From contig OX328124.1 in NCBI GenBank assembly GCA_946811695.1, positions 94,395,535 to 94,459,534 of the forward strand: a stretch of DNA of 64,000 nucleotides, given 5' to 3'. The DNA comes from Gonocerus acuteangulatus (taxonomy: Eukaryota; Arthropoda; Insecta; Hemiptera; Coreidae). Numbering within the stretch: position 1 is the stretch's first letter; each line of letters opens with the position of its first letter. Both the position numbers and the translations under genes were made by a program. Positions 1 through 12,040 of the stretch are shown here, in pieces. The notes beneath the pieces are model-generated. The model made no database searches, was not told the DNA's origin, and worked only from the letters and a program-made list of their open reading frames with translations.

Positions 1-657
1 GGAACTGCGTCATCTTAGCGCATTTCCGTTCTTATCCCTTACGTAATTTGGAAAGCATAGAATAAAAACAGTTAATTGGCGTTAATGACCTCAACGGTTG
101 ACACGCCTTAAATCCAACCAAAAAAACAAAAACAGTTAATGTTTTGTCTTAGTCTTTCTTGAATAATGTAATCACTTGCGAAAATTTAAAATGAAATCTA
201 AAAGTGTAGCAAATTCTTAAGCACTTAAAGCATGATACTGGCAGTATCCTAAGCGGAAAATATATTTATCCGAATGAGGTCACTATCAAAATCGGATTTC
301 AACCGTGTTTGTTGAAACTTCTATAAGCTTTCGAACAGATTTTACATTTAGTACGATTGACCAATAGGTTTCACAATATATAACAATATATTCGAAAATC
401 TTCCCATAGTCATGGCGTTAGGAATTGTATCATTAGATTTACCGCGTCACAGTCCTTATAAAACATATACCCGTTGGCCTAGTAACGCCACAACGTAAGC
501 GTTACGATTTTTGCCGCGTAAATTTCAACCAAAAAAAAGAACGTTCCGGAGGAAGAATTTTGCTGGTCATCGAACATGACTTTTCAAATTACACAAAGTA
601 ATTTCGTACCTTTCATCAAAATCGAGCCATTTTTGAGCCAGCTGGAAAGTGAACAGA

Positions 658-659
<2 letters not shown>
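1..659 (-). repeat. Dispersed repeat family R1, distal part, inverted copy
   Basis: Read on the minus strand, this stretch matches the segment that follows the TA tract in the R1 copies at 23.5 and 26.0 kb. At 606-659 it has the complement of the segment that reads GATTTTGATGAAA in those copies, and near 490-530 the complement of the segment reading ATCGTAACGCTTACG. The first 90 bases also match short stretches near 35.29 and 46.85 kb (GGAACTG..TCATCT, then TTCTTATCCC or a close variant). No open frame is evident. The copy is divergent, so the boundaries are approximate and the left edge may lie outside the window. Confidence 0.5.

Positions 660-730
<71 letters not shown>
660..730. repeat. 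(TA)n microsatellite
   Basis: About 35 uninterrupted TA units. The tract directly abuts the R1-family segment on its left, which is the same arrangement as in the R1 copies at 23.6 and 26.1 kb. It is therefore likely part of that element. Confidence 0.95.
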
Positions 731-733
<3 letters not shown>

Positions 734-1336
734 AGCGGAGCTGGTTTTTAATTAAATTTTGCCGCGGGAGAAAAGCCCGCTACACTAAAGTTTTAATGGA
801 GCTTTCCCGCGGGAATAATTTTTACCGTTAGTTAAGGAGTTAGTATCAGATAGTGAGCAGATAACCGGAGGATTCGGCATCTCAGCAGATTAAGACAAGT
901 GTCGTTCTCCTAGCAATTTGTATCCTGCTGCCTGCTCCGAGAGAACCACCAAAACCGGCCCAACATCTCGGTACACTGGGATTTATTCGAAAGTACTGAA
1001 CTTTTTACTAGATTTAAGGCAGCTTGCGATAATCCTAGGTTACCTTCTCGGTACAAGCAGTACCAGCGTGATCCAAGCTCCCGGCTACCAACTCTCCGCA
1101 TGGAGATCTACACATCAGCCTAAGTGACGTCATTCTCTACTAGTCTCTTCTAATTTATGAACACTTTATTTATGAACAATTATTTATTGACAGTCGTCTT
1201 ATTATTTATTTATCTATTGAAGTTAAGTTTTATTATTTTATTTATTCAAGAGGAATATATTTATTATTTTATGAGCACGCCTATTATTTGTTGGGACCTT
1301 CTGACCAATATACAGGCAATTTAATTAACCCCAACA

Positions 1337-1340
<4 letters not shown>
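731..1340. other. Unassigned stretch with GC-rich short palindromes
   Basis: No gene seen. TGTAGCGG at 731 and CCGCTACA near 776 are complementary. CCGCGGGA near 763 pairs with TCCCGCGG near 806. These could be the remains of a terminal-inverted-repeat element, but I could not define both ends. The 60-70 codon open frames here have no recognisable domain. Confidence 0.3.

Positions 1341-1405
<65 letters not shown>
1341..1405. repeat. Compound (TA)n(GA)n microsatellite
   Basis: About 15 TA units run directly into about 17 GA units. Confidence 0.95.
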
Positions 1406-1406
<1 letters not shown>

Positions 1407-2424
1407 GTGAAATTGTTTTGTGATGGGGTGAACCTCACAAGCTGGTTCTCTCATTATAGAGAAAGGGAGTAGACGCGCTAAATTTTTGATTTGTCGAGGG
1501 TTTAAGAACTTCAAGAAACATGAGAGGGAGGACTCTTGGAGCGTTTTTCTCTATATTTCATCAAGCTAAATACTTATCTTTATAAATACTTGTATCATAC
1601 TGTTATCAGTAAAAACAAACTTTTTCAAATATCGTTGAATGAATTGGCTGATTCATTAAAATGCAATCAGGAAAGAGGAAGGAAGCCCTGTCCAATTAGG
1701 ATTTATGGTTTGTTTTTGTTTCTATTCGGCAATGCTTTGGCTCGGCTCCCATTTCACGGAAATACAACGGTAATATTGACAAGCAAAGCAGATAATCTCT
1801 AGCCACTTTTCAAAGCCAAATATGGTCAAATTCGGGTCACCAGAAGTGCAACCAGAATCTGCTGCACTTTGAGGTTTAAACAATGTTCATAATAGCTCAA
1901 GAGATCCCAACGGTATAGCAGAAAGGGATTGAAGATTAACACTGATCGTAAAAGCGAATCTAATATCTCCCTTTCAAACGTTTTGTGTCCCTGTTTTAAA
2001 GATAATCCGGTTATAATGTTAACAAAATACGCCCAACTAAGTGCTGGTACAAGATGTCGACGTTCCATATGAGCCCATAGGCTACAACAAAACAGGTCAT
2101 TCAAATGTATTGTAGTAATCTGCATGAAACAAAAAGCCAAGTTCATTAACCAGCTTAATCTACCTGCTGGAACACATTGGCGACATTTCCGTGTCGAAAA
2201 ATTAGAACTTACGAGCATGTGTTAATCTGCTTCCACGAGCGCTTTTTAGAGATATTTTGAAGTTAGAGGTCGATAGAAACCAATATCAAGTATTTTTTTA
2301 AATAGATTTTTGAATTAAACAGAACAAATTTGAATTTTACGTTCTCCAAAGAGGCCGATCGAGTCGAAAAGTTTTCGTCAGTTTTGAAATTTATGCAGGT
2401 ATGTGAATTTTACTAGACATTGAC

Positions 2425-2426
<2 letters not shown>
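1406..2426. other. Unassigned AT-rich stretch with a possible R1-like fragment
   Basis: No gene seen. Around 2140-2200 the sequence GTTCATTAACCAGC and its downstream bases resemble the R1 segment GTTCGTTAACCAGC (23.80, 26.31 and 39.73 kb), suggesting a decayed plus-strand copy. The 130-codon minus frame across 1826-2218 overlaps this repeat and shows no protein family features. Confidence 0.35.

Positions 2427-2512
<86 letters not shown>
2427..2512. repeat. Compound (TA)n(TG)n microsatellite
   Basis: About 28 TA units are followed by about 15 TG units. Confidence 0.95.
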
Positions 2513-2514
<2 letters not shown>

Positions 2515-3017
2515 TAAACATTTTAAGAGAGTTAATTTAGTTGTACTCACTGTTTCAATTGTCGTAGTCAGTATTTGCTATTAGTTTCTGGATTTCTGTG
2601 AGATTGAATTTGATGCAGTTGATACATTTACGAGTTTTGTTTTGGCACATTTTCATTTCATGATTTTCACTACGCAATGGGCACCCGTTTCACTCCGACA
2701 CTCTGATTGCTTATGATGAAACTTGTTACTATAGGGTTACTATGGTTGAGAAAAAAAAAGAAAAAAAAAAAAAAAAGAAGAAAAGAGAGTTAATTTATGA
2801 TCTATAAAATTTAGGATAGATAAAGACTTTAGGAAACTTTTTTTACTCGCTTATATATCGCTGTAGGCTCTTTTTTATCTTTTTTTTATTGTTTATTTAT
2901 TTATTTTTTTTATATTTTTATTTACTATAACCTGAAGTATTTTATTTGTGTCATTTGTACAAAATATTTTCATCATTATATTCATAGTTTTATTTGCTTA
3001 TATAACATGTTGTTTTT
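2513..3017. other. Unassigned AT-rich stretch
   Basis: No gene or defined repeat seen. There is an A-rich run at about 2750-2778 and T-rich runs near 2880-2925. Confidence 0.4.
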
Positions 3018-3190
3018 ATATGGAGGCCCGGTGGCCGTGAGTGCTAAGGCGTGAGCACATAGCAATCCATGTGAAGGGTCATGGGTTCGATTCCCACTAT
3101 GGGGTGGTGGCTTTTCTTTAATAAAAAAAGAAAAGGGCGGTGACCTATAGATAACCGGTTCCAAAATTCTGAGTTAATTATAATTGACAA
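3018..3190 (+). repeat. tRNA-Leu-like SINE (family B)
   Basis: The head reads like a tRNA-Leu gene with a long variable arm: a GGTGGCCGTGAGTG A-box region, then GGGTTCGATTCCC as the B box. Next comes a conserved tail (GGGGTGG..GGC..TTTCTTT..AAAAAGAAAA). The same head and tail recur at 11.33 kb and, as an inverted pair, at 42.9-43.05 kb. It does not fold as an intact tRNA and carries a common non-tRNA body, so I call it a SINE. RNA polymerase III transcription is inferred from the box motifs. Confidence 0.7.
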
Positions 3191-3746
3191 TAAAATTTAA
3201 ATAATAACCTGTTATTTTGATTTATTAGCATACTTTTTTTGTATTTAAATTTCTCCTATAATGCCAACAGTTACATAATGCGTTGTGTGAAAAGGACCCC
3301 AATTACGTTCCTTCGGAATGTGCTAAAAATTAAGACTTAAGCCCACTAAAAATCAATAGCCAGTTGAACATCAATCTTGGCCTGGAAAGCACAATCGTAT
3401 ATCACTAAAGACGAATGAACACCACAACACCATTTACCAATTTATCTACAAAAGTTTAATCAACGTAGTGCTTCACAGCGGAAAGTTCAATAAAAATAAG
3501 GAGAAATGTCTGAGGCAATATCTAACTTCTACTTATGCCCAGCAAAACTTGAAAAACTTTCTTTATTGGGTTTAGATAAAGCAAATAAAAAGTACCACCA
3601 TATAATCGAGTGTATATTATGTAATTTCTATCTGTATTCTGTATTTCATGAAACAATGTATTTTTGATTTCCCTAGGTTTCTCTTTAACTAATGCGTATA
3701 GTAAAATTACACAGGTACACAAAATAAGAAAAGTGATATTTTCCAA
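3191..3746. other. Unassigned AT-rich stretch
   Basis: No gene or repeat identified. The short minus frame of 77 codons at 3522-3755 is AT-driven and has no domain signature. Confidence 0.4.
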
Positions 3747-4311
3747 AGACACCATACATATATTCTTATGTATTTAGACACGTTGAATGCGAACCCGGAG
3801 TCTGATTCACTCCAGCACATCAGGTTTAAGGGCATTTGAAAGTCAAATTTCTTATGAAGTCGTTTAAGAGGGAATAACTAGAACCGCCATGGTTTTGAGG
3901 GTCGCTGAATTCGAATCCAAGGTCATTTCAAGGACAAATGTGTGGTCATTTTCCGAAAAATGAATTTTTGACTGCAGATCGTAAGGAACAGAAACGTTTA
4001 CGCCCATTTATGTGTTTTTTTCTTTTCTTCTCGTCAAGGTCATTTCAAGGTCACTTTGCGTTCCTACACAAAATGCAAAAATACGCGTGGCTTCCGAGAA
4101 CTAGAGTACTACGTTAATAAGTTCCGTGGGCCGGAATATCTTTACTTACATATAACATAAAATACATGTTTTCCGTTCATTCAGAAATTCACTTTTCGCA
4201 AACAAAAAAATTGGACTTTCAAAATCTCTTCAACCTGACTTGATGTGGTCGAAAGGACTCTGGATTCGGACTCAGCATGTTTAAATACATAACAATAAAT
4301 GTATGGTGTCT
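3747..4311. mobile_element. Non-autonomous DNA element with long (~105 bp) terminal inverted repeats
   Basis: The outer ends read AGACACCATACAT and, at the right, ATGTATGGTGTCT. The inverted similarity continues inward for about 105 bp: left 3747-3856 against right about 4200-4311, including TTTGAAAGTC near the left arm's inner end and its complement at the right. There is no transposase frame inside. The centre contains two GGTCATTTCAAGG-type direct repeats. I could not assign a target duplication, so the superfamily is open. Confidence 0.65.
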
Positions 4312-4855
4312 ATTGAACAGACCACTTTTGTATTTTTTCTGCCTGAGTAGTTAGTGTCCCATTCTAAGCCTGGTTATGACAACTTGGGATATTCTGCTTA
4401 AAGTCAGCTGATTCTAATTTCTGGCATTGGTTGAGTTTTTAATTTATTTTATAAAAGATAAAATAAGTAGAACATTTTTTTCTACCATGCGTAAACATCT
4501 AAAAATGTAAAAACAACAAAAAACACTGTTAATTGTAGCCCTTGTTAGATAAAGTCATTAGTGACAAAAATTCCGAAGATCTTGATAACCGTGAGCACGG
4601 TTACGGGTTTGTAATGAAAATACGTCGTTAAGGGACCGTGAAAATTTGTGTGCGAGAGAAGGATAATTCATCAGGAGAGGGGGAAAAGCTTTTATAAATT
4701 CTCGGAAAAGGGGAGATTATTTGTAAGATTAATTAAAACCATCCTGATAAAGCTCAGAAGAATGTATGCTCATCCATTCACAACATTTTCAAATATTTAC
4801 TTCTCTCTTAATGAAAATTTTTAAATAAATATGTTAGGCTTTCATTCTTCTTGTT

Positions 4856-4886
<31 letters not shown>

Positions 4887-5164
4887 CCTTTTTGTACAAT
4901 CGAGGAGCCTACTGTGTTGCCCCTTATATGAACAACTTTAGCCAATAGTTTATTTACCGCTGAAGCTATTTGGCAGGCACGGCAATTAGTCAAATACTCA
5001 GAAAAAATTTTAATCTTAACACGCTCCATGAGTTCATTAATAGTTATTCAAGAAAGAACCTCGAAGAACCCGATAGCCCAAAAAGATAGAAGAAACGATT
5101 TATCAAATGCTAAATAAGACATTTGCTCTCATCTGATTCCCTGCTCTTCGCGATATTGGTCTGA
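4312..5164. other. Unassigned stretch with a poly-T run
   Basis: No gene seen. A pure T run of about 29 bases (4858-4886) could be the poly-A tail of a short retroposon on the minus strand, but I could not define a body to its right. Confidence 0.35.
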
Positions 5165-5607
5165 ATCAGTAGGCAGACGAGGAGGCAAACTCAGCTCGAG
5201 AACAGGTTGACGGAGTAATTTTTATTGAAGAAGCTCCTGCTCCATACGTAAAATATTATGTCAAGAAGAAATTACTATCCCAGTGGACTGAAGATTGGTT
5301 AAAACTAAATAATCATCGAAGGAAAATGAATCGGCAAAACAGAAAAAATAATGTGTTGCTCACAAGACTGCGAATTGGACACACTAAATTGACCCACACG
5401 CACTTACTACAAGGCTTACATCCACCAACATGCGACACTTGCCAGGACATCATAACCGTCGAACATATTCCCCTCCACTGTCCTGTTTTCCAGAAAGAAA
5501 GAGAAGCCCATGGAATCCAGAAGAGCCTTAAAGAGGAACTAATGGACTACTTCGAAATAACACAAAAAATAATTATCTTTTGTGAGATTATAAAATTACA
5601 AGTGTAA
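5165..5607 (+). pseudogene. LINE fragment: end of RNase H domain plus C-terminal tail of a non-LTR retrotransposon
   Basis: The plus frame begins with ADEEANSAREQ, which resembles the end of LINE RNase H (GNExAD..A). It continues through LLSQWTEDW and LLTRLRIGHTKLTHTHLL, then CDTC and the VEHIPLHCP stretch. This last pattern, with its Cys/His-rich CxxC..HxxxxCP ending, is the typical C-terminal tail of I/Jockey/R1-group LINE ORF2 proteins. A TAG lies just before the ADEE segment. The rest of ORF2 (endonuclease, reverse transcriptase) is absent, so this is a 5'-truncated dead copy, the usual product of incomplete target-primed reverse transcription. The 3' UTR may run to the AATAAAATAAAA at about 5660. 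It is clearly unlike the Jockey-like ORF2 at 14.1-16.8 kb, which has no such tail. Confidence 0.75.
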
Positions 5608-7034
5608 ATAATTCATTGGCCTCTCAATGACCCTTCTCGAGAAGGGGCAGAAAGTTAAAATAAAATAAAAAACTTTAGTAAAGTACGGAGCTTATAAGTG
5701 AGCCTACCTGCGGAATACATTCGTTCATTTAACTCAAACGTCGTGTTAATTTACCTGCGGAACTGAACGAACTTGTAACAGATAATAGTCGGTAAAAATG
5801 TGTCATAAAAACCTTTAACACAAATTAAATAAGATCAATTAGTTCAGAAAAAATATTTTGTTTGAAGTGTGATAGCATTTTAGTTGGCTACCTATTCCAA
5901 GTTCTAGATTATTAGTATTCCATATCCCTAAATGCTCTCAGCCCCCCCCCCCTGAAATTCCAGTGCTCTGCTACTTAATCAGGAACACAAGTTTACGTTT
6001 TTTTTTTTTAGTTCACAAAGACACAGTAGTTTCTTTAGCTCTATTATGTCCTGACAGAAAAGAATGACTTTTTCCGGTCTACTTATTATATTACATTCAC
6101 GCACAAAGTGCTTGATGTCTAGCAGCATATTATCAGACATGCATCCCATTGATCTGGCATATGCCTCTCAGACTATGCCTGAAGCTCCAGGTATATGAGA
6201 TATACTTTCATACGTCTTAGCTCCTCTTCAAGTCGTTAGTTAAGATTTTAGTATGCATCATTGCTTTGTGTTTGCCTTAATGTCCAAGCAACCACCACAT
6301 TGTCCAATTTGTTGTCTAAAAAATGTCACATGTTATGGGAATCCTGACACTGATGCTCCCTAAGGAAAGCACACCGTTCACCAGGAGCATGGGATGTGTG
6401 GTTGCACATTATAATAACATGGTAAGGCGGTGACATCCGTGAGGTTTTTCGCCCCATATTATCCAAACAAACAAACAAGTTATGGGATCTGGACTGTAAT
6501 AGCCTTGTGGTAATTTTAAGGAACTGAGTGCATGATTGATTAATGCTATTTTATGATGTTTAATTTTATTGAATGTTATAAAAAAAAAAAATGTTAAATT
6601 ACTTACAGATGTATTGGAGTTAACCCGACGTCCCGTCAAAAAAGTGAAGAAGTCTTGTCTGCTGACGAGACTAATCAGTCTAAGGCAGGGAAGATGGCTA
6701 AAAGGTGGTTCTCAATAGTGGTTCCTGCATTCTTTCATCTAACCACCATGGAACCACTTCAAAAGCTACCCCCATCCCCGAGTCTTTTCTTTCTCACTCT
6801 CTCCCTACTTCCCTCTCTTTACTCATTACCTTCACCGTTCAAAGAAATAGGAAGGAGACTCAGGAACTCACATACAACCTTCCCTCTCCTTTCATTGATG
6901 GACAAATGAGGCCTTCACAAAAGTTGTTCAATCCTCATTATTATATGTACACTGATTGCGGTCTGTATGTACGCCTAGTACTAAAATCAAATGAGCACTT
7001 TTATTCGAAGCAGAATCACATTCTAAGACATTTT
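5608..7034. other. Unassigned stretch
   Basis: No gene supported. Short homopolymers occur (C run at 5943-5952, T run at about 6000, A run at about 6581). Two overlapping plus frames at 6655-7058 are serine/proline-rich low-complexity translations without a domain. Confidence 0.35.
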
Positions 7035-7215
7035 CGCGTTTCCTCCCTCCCTCCATAGGAGGAAAACCAGCGGGTTTCCTCATAAACGTATGAGCTGCCC
7101 TTAAACTCCCAACCCAACCCATATTGGAAATTATATGAATAAAAACAGGTAAATTGGTTTCCCCGTGTTCCAGTGGCTAACGCCTTGCATTCTCATGCGG
7201 AGGATGTGGCAAAAA
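7035..7215 (+). repeat. R1-type hairpin followed by a SINE family A head
   Basis: 7038-7067 is a short hairpin (GTTTCCTCC against GGAGGAAAAC) matching the start of R1-family copies at 23.50 and 26.01 kb. At about 7160-7210, CCCCGTG..CAGTGGCTAACGCCTTGCATTC matches the tRNA-like A-box half of the SINE A copy at 24.78 kb. Both are fragments. Confidence 0.45.
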
Positions 7216-9851
7216 TATAAAATTAAATGGCAAATAACCAATTTGAGATCCTTGAAATTAATAAGGACGACCAACAAAAAGACAATAAATTTTCTTGTTT
7301 TGATTTCATGAGTCCCCCATACTGAACTTTTACTATACTTCACAAAATAAATTTAACAAAAAGGTTACATATTTCATAGAAATGACCAAGGGAAAAGAAT
7401 TGCAAGAAAGTTACACAAGTTTCTAAATAAATAAATTGTTCCAATAATCCACAAAGGCATGGGAGCTATTCACCGTCTAGCTAAAAATATAAACATCCTC
7501 TTGCTCCAGGGGATTCACCAGAGCCCATAACACATGGTTGCTAGTGTATATACCCTATCATTTTTAAAAAAAATTATGGATCTAATACTTTTCTCATGTG
7601 TTATATAACAGAAAAAGTGATGAAATAAAATTATAAATATTTTAAGAACATATTGCACTAGTATTTCTAAAGTGACACAACTCAAAAATCGATGTTTTTC
7701 AGTTATGACTATGAAAGACATGGTAAATATCTCTTTATCAGCCATCAAAACTCTATGGGCACTTATGTCACCCTTTGTGTCTTATTGCTATGCCTACTAC
7801 ATAGGCTAGAGTGACACATTTTCAGTTGAGTTATATTTTAAGTTGTGTCACTTGTTGAGATATTAGTGCGATACGTTATAATGAGATGGCCTTGTTATTT
7901 GATTTACCAATTTAATAATATAATCAAATATTTAGAGTTCAATTATTCGATTAATATATTCGAATAATTTATGCTACTCTAGATACTACCCAGTGCATAC
8001 CAATGCACTCCTCTTAAAAATAAAATATCGTTTAATCAGTTTTCTCGAATAGCAAGAACCGAACTGTTCGTCATATTATAAACTGTTTGTTAGGAGTCAA
8101 CTCACAACATCTAAACATACTCTTGGCCCCGAAAAACTCCGTTTGTTCTGTGTTTGTATAATCTTTTTTTTTGGTTGTTTTTTTTTTTTTTTTCTTATTT
8201 CAGTAACTGTCTGGACATGTTTTGTAGAGATTTTTGTATGATCTAGTTTCAAATCAATCTATTTATTTATTTATAATTTTCTTTGGGCTCAATGTTTGAT
8301 TATTTCGATTGTTCCTAACTTTTACTGTTTTACATTTGTTGACCGAAACATTAAGCTCATGTATGTTTATTATTACGATCAATATTTCTTTTCCTTTAGA
8401 TTTTAGTTTAGTTTTTCATTTCTTATGTTGTTGTCTATAGGCAGTAAGGATGAGACCTTGTAGCTTGAAATAAAATATTTCAAACAGTAAAGGTTGCCCT
8501 CTTAATTTCCCTATATTTTAAACATCATTTTGACATCCAGTTCAATTTTCTTATCATAAGGTACATTACTTATATGTAACAAGTTAAGGATTAAACTGTA
8601 GCTTTGAATCGATAAATTAAACTAAGTGTAAAGATTCAGAAATAGAATTAGAAAAAGAGTTTTCTCGTTATTCTTTTTGTGTTCCATACCAGCAACTGAG
8701 ATTAGGTTTGTCCTGGACTTCTGAACTAACTTCTAAAGCCCTTTCCTACGCTTGGGGAAACTTTTACAGATCAAATTCTTAGTTTACTTCGCTCTTGTTT
8801 CTTTACACCAATACTTTCCTATTTCATTATCTTAGAATCCAATTATGTTATTGAACGTTATATAACACATTACCTAGGAAATTATTTTAGAAAGTAATTT
8901 ATATTCATCAACAAGAATATGTTTCTGATCTTTCTTTGATTGACAGCACCAATATATATTTATAAGAAATTAGGAATTTAGTAAAATCATTAGAAGTGTG
9001 GGTTTACTCTGGAACCGAATTATAAATTTGCTCGTAATGGCCGTTATTTTAACGTCCTTCTAACATAGCTCAGTACACATTATGCCCAACCTATGAGGAA
9101 CATGTGCTGTAAAAAAAACGAAATCAGTAAATTAGAAGTTGGGGTTTACTCTGGATTACAAAATTAAATGAAAATTAATAATTCAGTCAGCTGTCCATTA
9201 CAAAAATAAAATACCAAAACTATTCATTTTGTTTTTCTATATACTGGATTTTTCAAGACAATTATTCAGTAATGCAGCGATTACCACTATCTATAAGGAA
9301 CCAGCTTACTAAGGCAGGACCTGCGTGACGAATGTTTTTTATTAATTTATTTTATTTGCATTAGTTAATCACAAAAACTTAAACTTTTCCCTCAGGCGAT
9401 CTATGTCTTCTAATGTTCGGTAACGATTCATTTCAAACATTACCCAGAAGAGAAGCACTCAACCGACGGTAAAGAATTTGACTACATTTTTTGACAGACG
9501 ATGTGATCTTACACTTAATAACAAAAGACACATTTACATGACAACACTCTTGGAATCCAAAAGGTCCTAGACTTCCTACAAAATTCAATCCTTACAGTCA
9601 AAGTTCCTCCGAAAAAATAGTATCCTACGCTCCACTGTTTGTCTCCAATTTGACTCTCCACAATCACTTCAATATTCAATTTATCCAACCCTTTTTCAAA
9701 AATTTCTAGCAAAAATGTCATTAAAAATTACTTGGCTACTCAAATTCTCTACTGGGTAGATAAGAAACCCAGGATAATGGAGGGAGGTTTAAATCATCAA
9801 AATATATTTTGTTTTATCAAAGGCAACCTGACTGTAACAATAATTTGATAC
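7216..9851. other. Unassigned AT-rich stretch
   Basis: No gene seen in about 2.6 kb. A short inverted repeat, AAGTGACACAACT at about 7671 and AGTTGTGTCACTT at about 7842, suggests a decayed MITE. T-rich runs occur near 8170-8200. GTTTACTCTGGA recurs at 9001 and 9146. Confidence 0.35.
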
Positions 9852-9853
9852 GT

Positions 9854-10016
9854 ACAGGGTGTCACAAAAATAATGGCCATCCGTTGGCTAGATGATTCTC
9901 AAATGGGAGACCGGAAAAAATAAACCCCATATTGTCCCCCGCAAAATGTTATTCAAGGACAAATTTTTTTAATCGTTTTTCAATATACTTATTATTTTTT
10001 ATACTAGAAGATGCTT

Positions 10017-10049
<33 letters not shown>

Positions 10050-10351
10050 TCAAGCGAGGTATGTTAGTAGAGCATGTAAAAAATAAAATAAAAAAATCGG
10101 CTACCATTTGTCAATTGGAATGGAATGACCCACGTATACGTCGTTGATGGTCATTTTGACCATAAAGAGTCATTTCTGACCAATGGTGCCGTTGACTTCC
10201 TCATGACTCGTAGATTCGAAATATGCAATAAAAAAATTTGACCTTGAATAACATTTCAATTTTGCGGGGGTCAATATGGGGGTTATTTTTTCCGATCTTG
10301 CATTGGAGAATCATCTGGCCAACGGATGACCATTACTTTTGAGATACCCTG
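9854..10351. mobile_element. Tc1/mariner-type MITE with >100-bp terminal inverted repeats and TA duplication
   Basis: The ends are CAGGGTGTC at the left and GATACCCTG at the right, each flanked by TA (9852-9853 and 10352-10353), which is the Tc1/mariner target duplication. Inverted similarity extends about 115 bp inward and includes CATCCGTTGGC, the GGAAAAAATAA stretch and GTTATTCAAGG on both arms. The 498-bp element has no transposase frame; a 30-nt T run at 10018-10047 lies in the centre. Superfamily assignment rests on the TA duplication and the CAGGGTGTC end. Confidence 0.8.
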
Positions 10352-10353
10352 TA

Positions 10354-11226
10354 CATCATTCAACAATAGAGCTAGAAAGAAAAGAAGAAAAGCTTTATAC
10401 GTGGCAAAAAAAGAATGCTAACCAAATAAATTGGGTTGCTATATACACAGCCTGCTAATAATTCTTTCGAAAAGTAATTCGATTAATTTTGGGGATTTTG
10501 GTAAATTTACTTTAGAATATGGAGGAATAAAAACAGAAATTTAGTAATTTTATCTTTAGACATGATTTTGTAAGTAAACATTTAGTTTTTAAATGAAACT
10601 TAAATCATGTCGAGTTGAGGACAATTCATCAAAAATCCAATATAATTTAAAGAATATATACAGGACTCATCTCCCTTAGAGGCATTTCTCTTCCATTGTG
10701 AGGATCCGAGGACAGGTAGAATTGTAACTGTGACAACCTGAGTGACATGGACTGTAATCAGACATCACTCTCCGCTGAGGGATGATGAATCACCGTCACT
10801 TGTAGTCATGTTTAATTGCTACAGGTGAAAACGAGCTTACCAAAATCCGCTCAGGTATCATCCATTCAATTTCACTTGTTTCATATTTGATAAATTAACA
10901 TTTCTGACGTGTATAGAGTTTAGAATGTGATCTCAAAGAAATCCTTTAAACATTTTTTTTGAGTCCTCTTTCAATGTAATATAATTAATCTTTTTTTTCG
11001 TTTTGGGTACCTTGAAACGACGGTAGGAGTCAAACTTAACTTCATATGTTTGACATTCATACAAACTAAGAAAAACATATTTTCGCTACGTTAAAAAAGA
11101 AATTTTATTCTAAGTTGAAAAGTGTCAGACGTTTTGAATAATTCCTGAAATACCACAAAAACTGATGTAAATCGTGGTTCGTGAAAAATGGTCTTCCCAA
11201 ACCCGAATAAAATTCATACAAGACAA
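10354..11226. other. Unassigned AT-rich stretch
   Basis: No gene or repeat identified on either strand. Confidence 0.4.
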
Positions 11227-11251
11227 ATATATATATGTGTGTGCGTGTGTA

Positions 11252-11303
<52 letters not shown>

Positions 11304-11312
11304 TGTGTGTAT
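11227..11312. repeat. TA/TG microsatellite
   Basis: An interrupted (TA)n tract is bounded by TG-rich segments on both sides. The 73-97 codon Tyr-Ile-Tyr frames here are translations of the microsatellite. Confidence 0.95.
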
Positions 11313-11324
11313 ACTCCATACCTA

Positions 11325-11480
11325 AAACCGTGGGTTCGATTCCCACTTGGGGTAATGGTTTTTCTTTCGGAAAAAGAATATATATTACCCCTATCCAAAT
11401 AGAAAAGGCTGGTAATCTGTAAATAACCCGCCCGTAAAATCTGTGTTATGTATAAGTGGGCGTTAAAATTTAAATTAAAT
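11325..11480 (+). repeat. SINE family B fragment (tRNA-like head truncated)
   Basis: CCGTGGGTTCGATTCCCACTTGGGGTAATGG is the B-box part and body start of the SINE B unit, followed by its TTTTCTTTC..AAAAAG segment. The A-box half is missing at the boundary with the microsatellite. This sentence-level match is to the copies at 3.02 and 42.9 kb. Confidence 0.6.
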
Positions 11481-11856
11481 AAATTGTGTATGTTTTGTGC
11501 GTTAATGTGTGCTTAATTTATTATTATTTATTCATTTTAATTGTGTAGGTGACTTCCTTGAGCTGCAATAATACCAAGGTTGATGTGGAATATTAGGGCT
11601 AGAATGACAAAGACCAAATTAATTTAATTTATTTCAAGTTATTATAGGACAAAAGGTTAAATAATTTTATTTTAATGGCAAATTTAAGGTGTCAATCAGG
11701 TGTGTAACTCTTCAATTTTCTTCTAGATTGAAAATGACAAACTGGCCGAAATGTTTAATGTAAAGAAGGAGAAAAAATATATATTGGTTTAAGGTCAAGA
11801 TCAATTAAATGTGTGTCAATTAATAATTACCTCAGATTGTCGGTGGTAAAAAAATT

Positions 11857-12040
11857 TAATACAGGGAAATTCTGAAGAAATTTTCGATGGGCCGATATCA
11901 ATCGGAGAAATAAGAGCTTTAAACTTCGAAAGTGTTAATTTGTTCTTTTAAACTTTCTTTTTTTGTCTATGTTTATCTCACTTTTAAATTGGTTGCTTTT
12001 TGCAATGTTGATATAGTTGAAGAAAGGTAATATATGGAGA
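11857..12040 (+). repeat. R1 family distal fragment
   Basis: The segment with GAAGAAATTTTCGATGGG and TTTATCTCACTTTTAAATTG matches 26.77-26.91 kb closely and in the same orientation. The front half of R1 is absent. Confidence 0.6.

Noticed and set aside
11105..11422. Three Tyr/Ile repeat frames on both strands
   Set aside because: They are translations of the TA/TG microsatellite.
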